The notes below the pieces were generated by a model. It was not told the DNA's origin, searched no databases, and was given only the letters and a program-made list of their open reading frames with translations. A program made the translations under genes and the position numbers. Positions 60,789 to 64,000 of a stretch of DNA of 64,000 bases are shown piece after piece. The DNA comes from Thermoactinomycetaceae bacterium (GTDB lineage Bacteria; Bacillota; Bacilli; Thermoactinomycetales; Thermoactinomycetaceae): contig JANWIG010000001.1 in assembly GCA_025449975.1 (NCBI GenBank), forward strand, positions 58,165-122,164. Reading direction: 5' to 3'. The stretch's first letter is position 1, and the number at the start of each line of letters is the position of its first letter.

Positions 60789-62768
60789 ATGAGTAAGTTC
60801 CAAGTCGTCTCCCCATTTGAACCCAAAGGAGATCAACCGAAAGCAATTGAAAAATTGGTGGAGGGGTTTCGTTCCTCTCGAAAGTGCCAGACCTTGTTAG
60901 GAGCAACAGGAACAGGAAAAACGTTTACGATGGCACATACCATTGCTCGTTTGAATAAACCAACACTTGTGATTGCTCATAATAAAACGTTGGCAGCACA
61001 GCTATGTGGAGAGTTGCAAGAGTTTTTTCCTCACAATGCTGTCGGTTATTTTGTTAGTTACTATGATTATTACCAGCCTGAAGCCTATATTCCGCAGACG
61101 GATACTTATATAGAAAAAGATGCCTCTATTAATGATGAGATCGATAAACTTCGCCACTCCGCTACGAGTGCCTTATTTGAACGGGATGATGTGATTATCG
61201 TGGCAAGTGTCTCTTGTATTTACGGCTTAGGTTCTCCAAAAGAGTACCGTGATCTTGTTCTTTCCCTACGGGTTGGCATGGAAAGGGATCGTAATGAGAT
61301 TTTACGGAAGCTCGTCGATATTCAATATGAAAGAAATGATATCAACTTTAAGCGCGGTACTTTCCGAGTTCGCGGAGATGTTTTAGAGATTTTTCCTATT
61401 TCGCGAAGTGAACAAGCCGTTAGGGTCGAGTTTTTTGGTGATGAGATTGAGCGGATTCGAGAAATCGATGTCGTCACAGGGGAAGTGATCGGCGATCGGG
61501 AGCATGTGGCAGTCTTTCCAGCCTCACACTATGTGACCGGTCCTGACATGATGGAACGGGCTCTCCAATCGATCGAACAAGAACTAAACGAGCAGCTTGA
61601 AGAGTTACGTAGTCGTGGGAAATTATTGGAGGCGCAGCGACTGGAACAGCGGACGCGCTATGATATGGAAATGATGCGTGAAGTCGGCTTTTGCTCAGGA
61701 ATTGAGAACTATTCCCGCCATTTGACAGGAAAAAAGCCAGGTGAAACCCCTTATACGCTGCTGGACTATTTTCCAGATGATTTTTTAATTGTCGTTGATG
61801 AATCCCATGTGACTCTTCCCCAGATCCGAGCGATGTTTAATGGGGACCGCTCACGAAAAAATGTCTTGGTGGAACATGGTTTTCGTTTGCCATCAGCTAG
61901 GGATAATCGCCCATTGACGTTTGAAGAGTTTGAGTCAAAAATCCATCAGATTCTATTTGTTTCGGCAACTCCAGGTGACTATGAATTGGAGAAAGCACCC
62001 GATGTGGTGGAACAGATTATTCGTCCTACTGGCTTATTGGATCCACTGATTCATGTTCATCCGATCAAGGGACAGATCGACCATCTGATCGATCAGATTC
62101 ATCAGCGAATCCAACGAAATGAGCGGGTCTTGGTAACGACACTGACGAAGAGAATGGCAGAAGATCTAACGGATTATCTCAAAGAGATGGGGATTCGTGT
62201 GCGCTATTTGCACTCCGATATCACCACCATCGAGCGAATGGAGATCATTCGTGACTTGCGTTTGGGTGAGTTTGATGTCTTAGTGGGGATCAATCTGCTG
62301 CGGGAAGGTCTTGATTTACCCGAAGTCTCCCTTGTAGCGATTCTTGATGCTGATAAGGAAGGATTTCTCCGTTCGGAACGATCATTGATTCAGACCATCG
62401 GGCGAGCGGCGAGAAATGCCAACGGTGAAGTGATTATGTATGCTGATCGCATTACCGAATCGATGCAGAAAGCAATCGATGAAACCAATCGGCGACGTAA
62501 AATTCAAATGGAGTATAATCAGAAGCACGGCATTACGCCACAGACGATCCAGAAAAAAGTGCATGATGTGATTGAAGCGACCAAAGTGGTTGAAGAATCT
62601 GCAACCTATGAGACGAAACGAAAGAAAAAGAAACTAAGCAAACAAGAACGGAAAAGACTGATTGCCAAATTGGAAAAGGAAATGAAGCAAGCAGCCAAGG
62701 ATTTGCAGTTTGAACGAGCAGCTGAACTTCGTGACTTGATTATCGAACTCCGTGTGGAAGGAGCCTAA
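60789..62768 (+). CDS. uvrB: excinuclease ABC subunit B
   Basis: The damage-verifying helicase of nucleotide excision repair, 659 residues. Walker A is [10 protein letters not shown], and the beta-hairpin region is [24 protein letters not shown] is motif II. The second helicase domain has [20 protein letters not shown] and QTIGRAARN. The C-terminal UVR domain (about 620-655, [19 protein letters not shown]) binds UvrC. GAGGTGAG before ATG 60789 sets the start; the frame is open to 60741. Controlled by the LexA site upstream and co-transcribed with uvrA. Confidence 0.97.
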   Translation: MSKFQVVSPFEPKGDQPKAIEKLVEGFRSSRKCQTLLGATGTGKTFTMAHTIARLNKPTLVIAHNKTLAAQLCGELQEFFPHNAVGYFVSYYDYYQPEAYIPQTDTYIEKDASINDEIDKLRHSATSALFERDDVIIVASVSCIYGLGSPKEYRDLVLSLRVGMERDRNEILRKLVDIQYERNDINFKRGTFRVRGDVLEIFPISRSEQAVRVEFFGDEIERIREIDVVTGEVIGDREHVAVFPASHYVTGPDMMERALQSIEQELNEQLEELRSRGKLLEAQRLEQRTRYDMEMMREVGFCSGIENYSRHLTGKKPGETPYTLLDYFPDDFLIVVDESHVTLPQIRAMFNGDRSRKNVLVEHGFRLPSARDNRPLTFEEFESKIHQILFVSATPGDYELEKAPDVVEQIIRPTGLLDPLIHVHPIKGQIDHLIDQIHQRIQRNERVLVTTLTKRMAEDLTDYLKEMGIRVRYLHSDITTIERMEIIRDLRLGEFDVLVGINLLREGLDLPEVSLVAILDADKEGFLRSERSLIQTIGRAARNANGEVIMYADRITESMQKAIDETNRRRKIQMEYNQKHGITPQTIQKKVHDVIEATKVVEESATYETKRKKKKLSKQERKRLIAKLEKEMKQAAKDLQFERAAELRDLIIELRVEGA

Positions 62769-62774
62769 TGAAGC

Positions 62775-64000
62775 ATGGCACGAGATGAGATTGTGATCCG
62801 TGGAGCACGTGTGCATAACTTAAAAGAAATCGATGTAAACATTCCACGAGATAAATTGGTTGTTATAACGGGTTTAAGTGGTTCGGGGAAATCATCGCTC
62901 GCTTTTGATACGATTTATGCGGAAGGACAGAGGCGTTATGTCGAGTCGCTGTCTGCGTATGCGAGACAGTTTTTAGGACAAATGGATAAACCGGATGTGG
63001 ATCTGATTGAAGGATTGTCTCCAGCCATTTCGATTGATCAAAAAACGACAAGTCGGAATCCGCGCTCGACGGTTGGAACGGTAACGGAAATCCATGATTA
63101 TCTGCGCTTGCTCTACGCGCGGATCGGTCAGGCCTACTGTCCAGAGCATGGGATTCGGATCACCTCGCAAACGATTCAACAAATGGTTGATCGCGTCGCG
63201 GAGCTGCCTGAGCGCACCCGAATTCAAGTGTTGGCCCCGCTATTGAAAGGGAGAAAGGGAGAGCATGTCAAATTGCTCAAAGAGATTGCCCGCCAAGGAT
63301 ATGTTCGCGTGCGAATCGATGGGGAAATCCGGGATTTATCTGAGGAAATTCGCTTGGAGAAGAATAAAAAGCATACGATCGAAGTGGTGGTTGACCGGAT
63401 TGTTGTCAAGAAGGGGATCGAAACAAGATTAACTGATTCAATTGAGACGGCTGTGGGCTTGTCCGGTGGGGAAGTCCTCATTGACATCATCGGTGGAGAA
63501 GAGATGCTATTTAGCCAGAACTTGGCCTGTCCGGAATGTGGATTTAGTATCGATGAGCTTACACCACGCATGTTTTCTTTTAACAGTCCTTTTGGAGCTT
63601 GTCCGTCGTGTGATGGATTGGGCTATCGCATGGAGATTGACCCTACTTTAGTCATCCCTGATCCGTCCAAGTCTTTGGAAGAAGGGGCAATTGAGCCACT
63701 AGCGAACTCCAATGGAACTTATTATAAGCAATTGCTCCAAGCCGTCGCCAAACATTTTCGTATTCCGCTTGACAAACCGTTTCAAGAACTATCTCAAGCG
63801 CAGAAAGAAATTATCCTCTATGGGAGCAAAGAGCGTTTTCACTTCCGCTATGAAGGAGATTCAGGGCACATTCGTGAAACTCTTTCGATCTTCGAAGGAG
63901 TGATGAATAATTTACAACGACGCTTTCAAGAGACCACATCGGAGTATGTGCGTGAATATTTACAGTCATATATGACCAACAAAGCTTGTCCAACCTGCCA
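62775..64000 (+). CDS. uvrA: excinuclease ABC subunit A, N-terminal part
   Basis: The DNA-damage recognition ATPase of excision repair. It starts at ATG 62775, six bases after uvrB, and runs off the window end, so about 408 of some 950 residues are seen. Visible parts include [15 protein letters not shown], the first Walker [21 protein letters not shown], and [39 protein letters not shown] follows, then the first-half zinc cysteines in CPECGF and [12 protein letters not shown]-regulated with uvrB. Confidence 0.97.
   Translation, partial: MARDEIVIRGARVHNLKEIDVNIPRDKLVVITGLSGSGKSSLAFDTIYAEGQRRYVESLSAYARQFLGQMDKPDVDLIEGLSPAISIDQKTTSRNPRSTVGTVTEIHDYLRLLYARIGQAYCPEHGIRITSQTIQQMVDRVAELPERTRIQVLAPLLKGRKGEHVKLLKEIARQGYVRVRIDGEIRDLSEEIRLEKNKKHTIEVVVDRIVVKKGIETRLTDSIETAVGLSGGEVLIDIIGGEEMLFSQNLACPECGFSIDELTPRMFSFNSPFGACPSCDGLGYRMEIDPTLVIPDPSKSLEEGAIEPLANSNGTYYKQLLQAVAKHFRIPLDKPFQELSQAQKEIILYGSKERFHFRYEGDSGHIRETLSIFEGVMNNLQRRFQETTSEYVREYLQSYMTNKACPTC

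Overview
The window looks like chromosome from a low-GC, Gram-positive, endospore-forming member of the Bacillales. The gene order is close to the Bacillus subtilis murAA-spoIID-spoIIQ-spoIIID-fabZ and degU-comF-hpf-secA-prfB-cccB-ftsEX-ctpB-minJ-uvrBA segments. A Complex I (nuo) operon sits upstream, mreB-like mbl is missing, and every flagellar gene that normally lies in these two intervals is missing. This suggests a non-motile lineage such as Thermoactinomycetaceae or a relative (inference; no marker gene in the window settles it).

Layout. 1-9.5 kb: end of nuoN, then ywzB, ywmB, murA, the sporulation genes spoIID, spoIIQ and spoIIID, an EpuA-like gene, a CDP-alcohol phosphatidyltransferase, an ACT-domain malic enzyme and fabZ. 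9.5-23.4 kb: cell-surface polysaccharide genes. These comprise glycosyltransferases, a four-gene set that fits synthesis of UDP-2,3-diacetamido-2,3-dideoxyglucuronate, a flippase, an LCP ligase, an epimerase and a phosphoglycosyl transferase, with a succinate-semialdehyde dehydrogenase between them. 23.5-32.3 kb: metNIQ, yvyE, two large LCP proteins and metK. 32.8-38.8 kb: a DegU-like regulator without DegS, comFA, comFC, an HU gene split by a group II intron, and hpf. 39-42.5 kb: an O-antigen-ligase-like polymerase, a glycosyltransferase and a glucosaminidase. 42.9-48.7 kb: secA, prfB (programmed frameshift), an enoyl-CoA hydratase and a cytochrome c lipoprotein. 48.8-53 kb: a yybP-ykoY manganese riboswitch ahead of an uncharacterised three-gene operon and a CNNM/CBS transporter. 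53.5-64 kb: ftsEX, two paralogous coiled-coil M23 hydrolases, ctpB, a MinJ-like PDZ protein, LexA-controlled uvrB, and uvrA (cut by the window end).

The most notable non-coding structures are these: an ORF-less 840-nt group II intron that interrupts the HU gene at a codon boundary, with a matching EBS1/IBS1 pair; the Mn2+ riboswitch in front of genes with no obvious Mn link; and a dispersed structured repeat (two good copies and one fragment) resembling HEARO/IscB-type omegaRNA without any nuclease gene. Two tiny paralogous membrane proteins are also present. Nearly every transcription unit ends in a clear intrinsic terminator.
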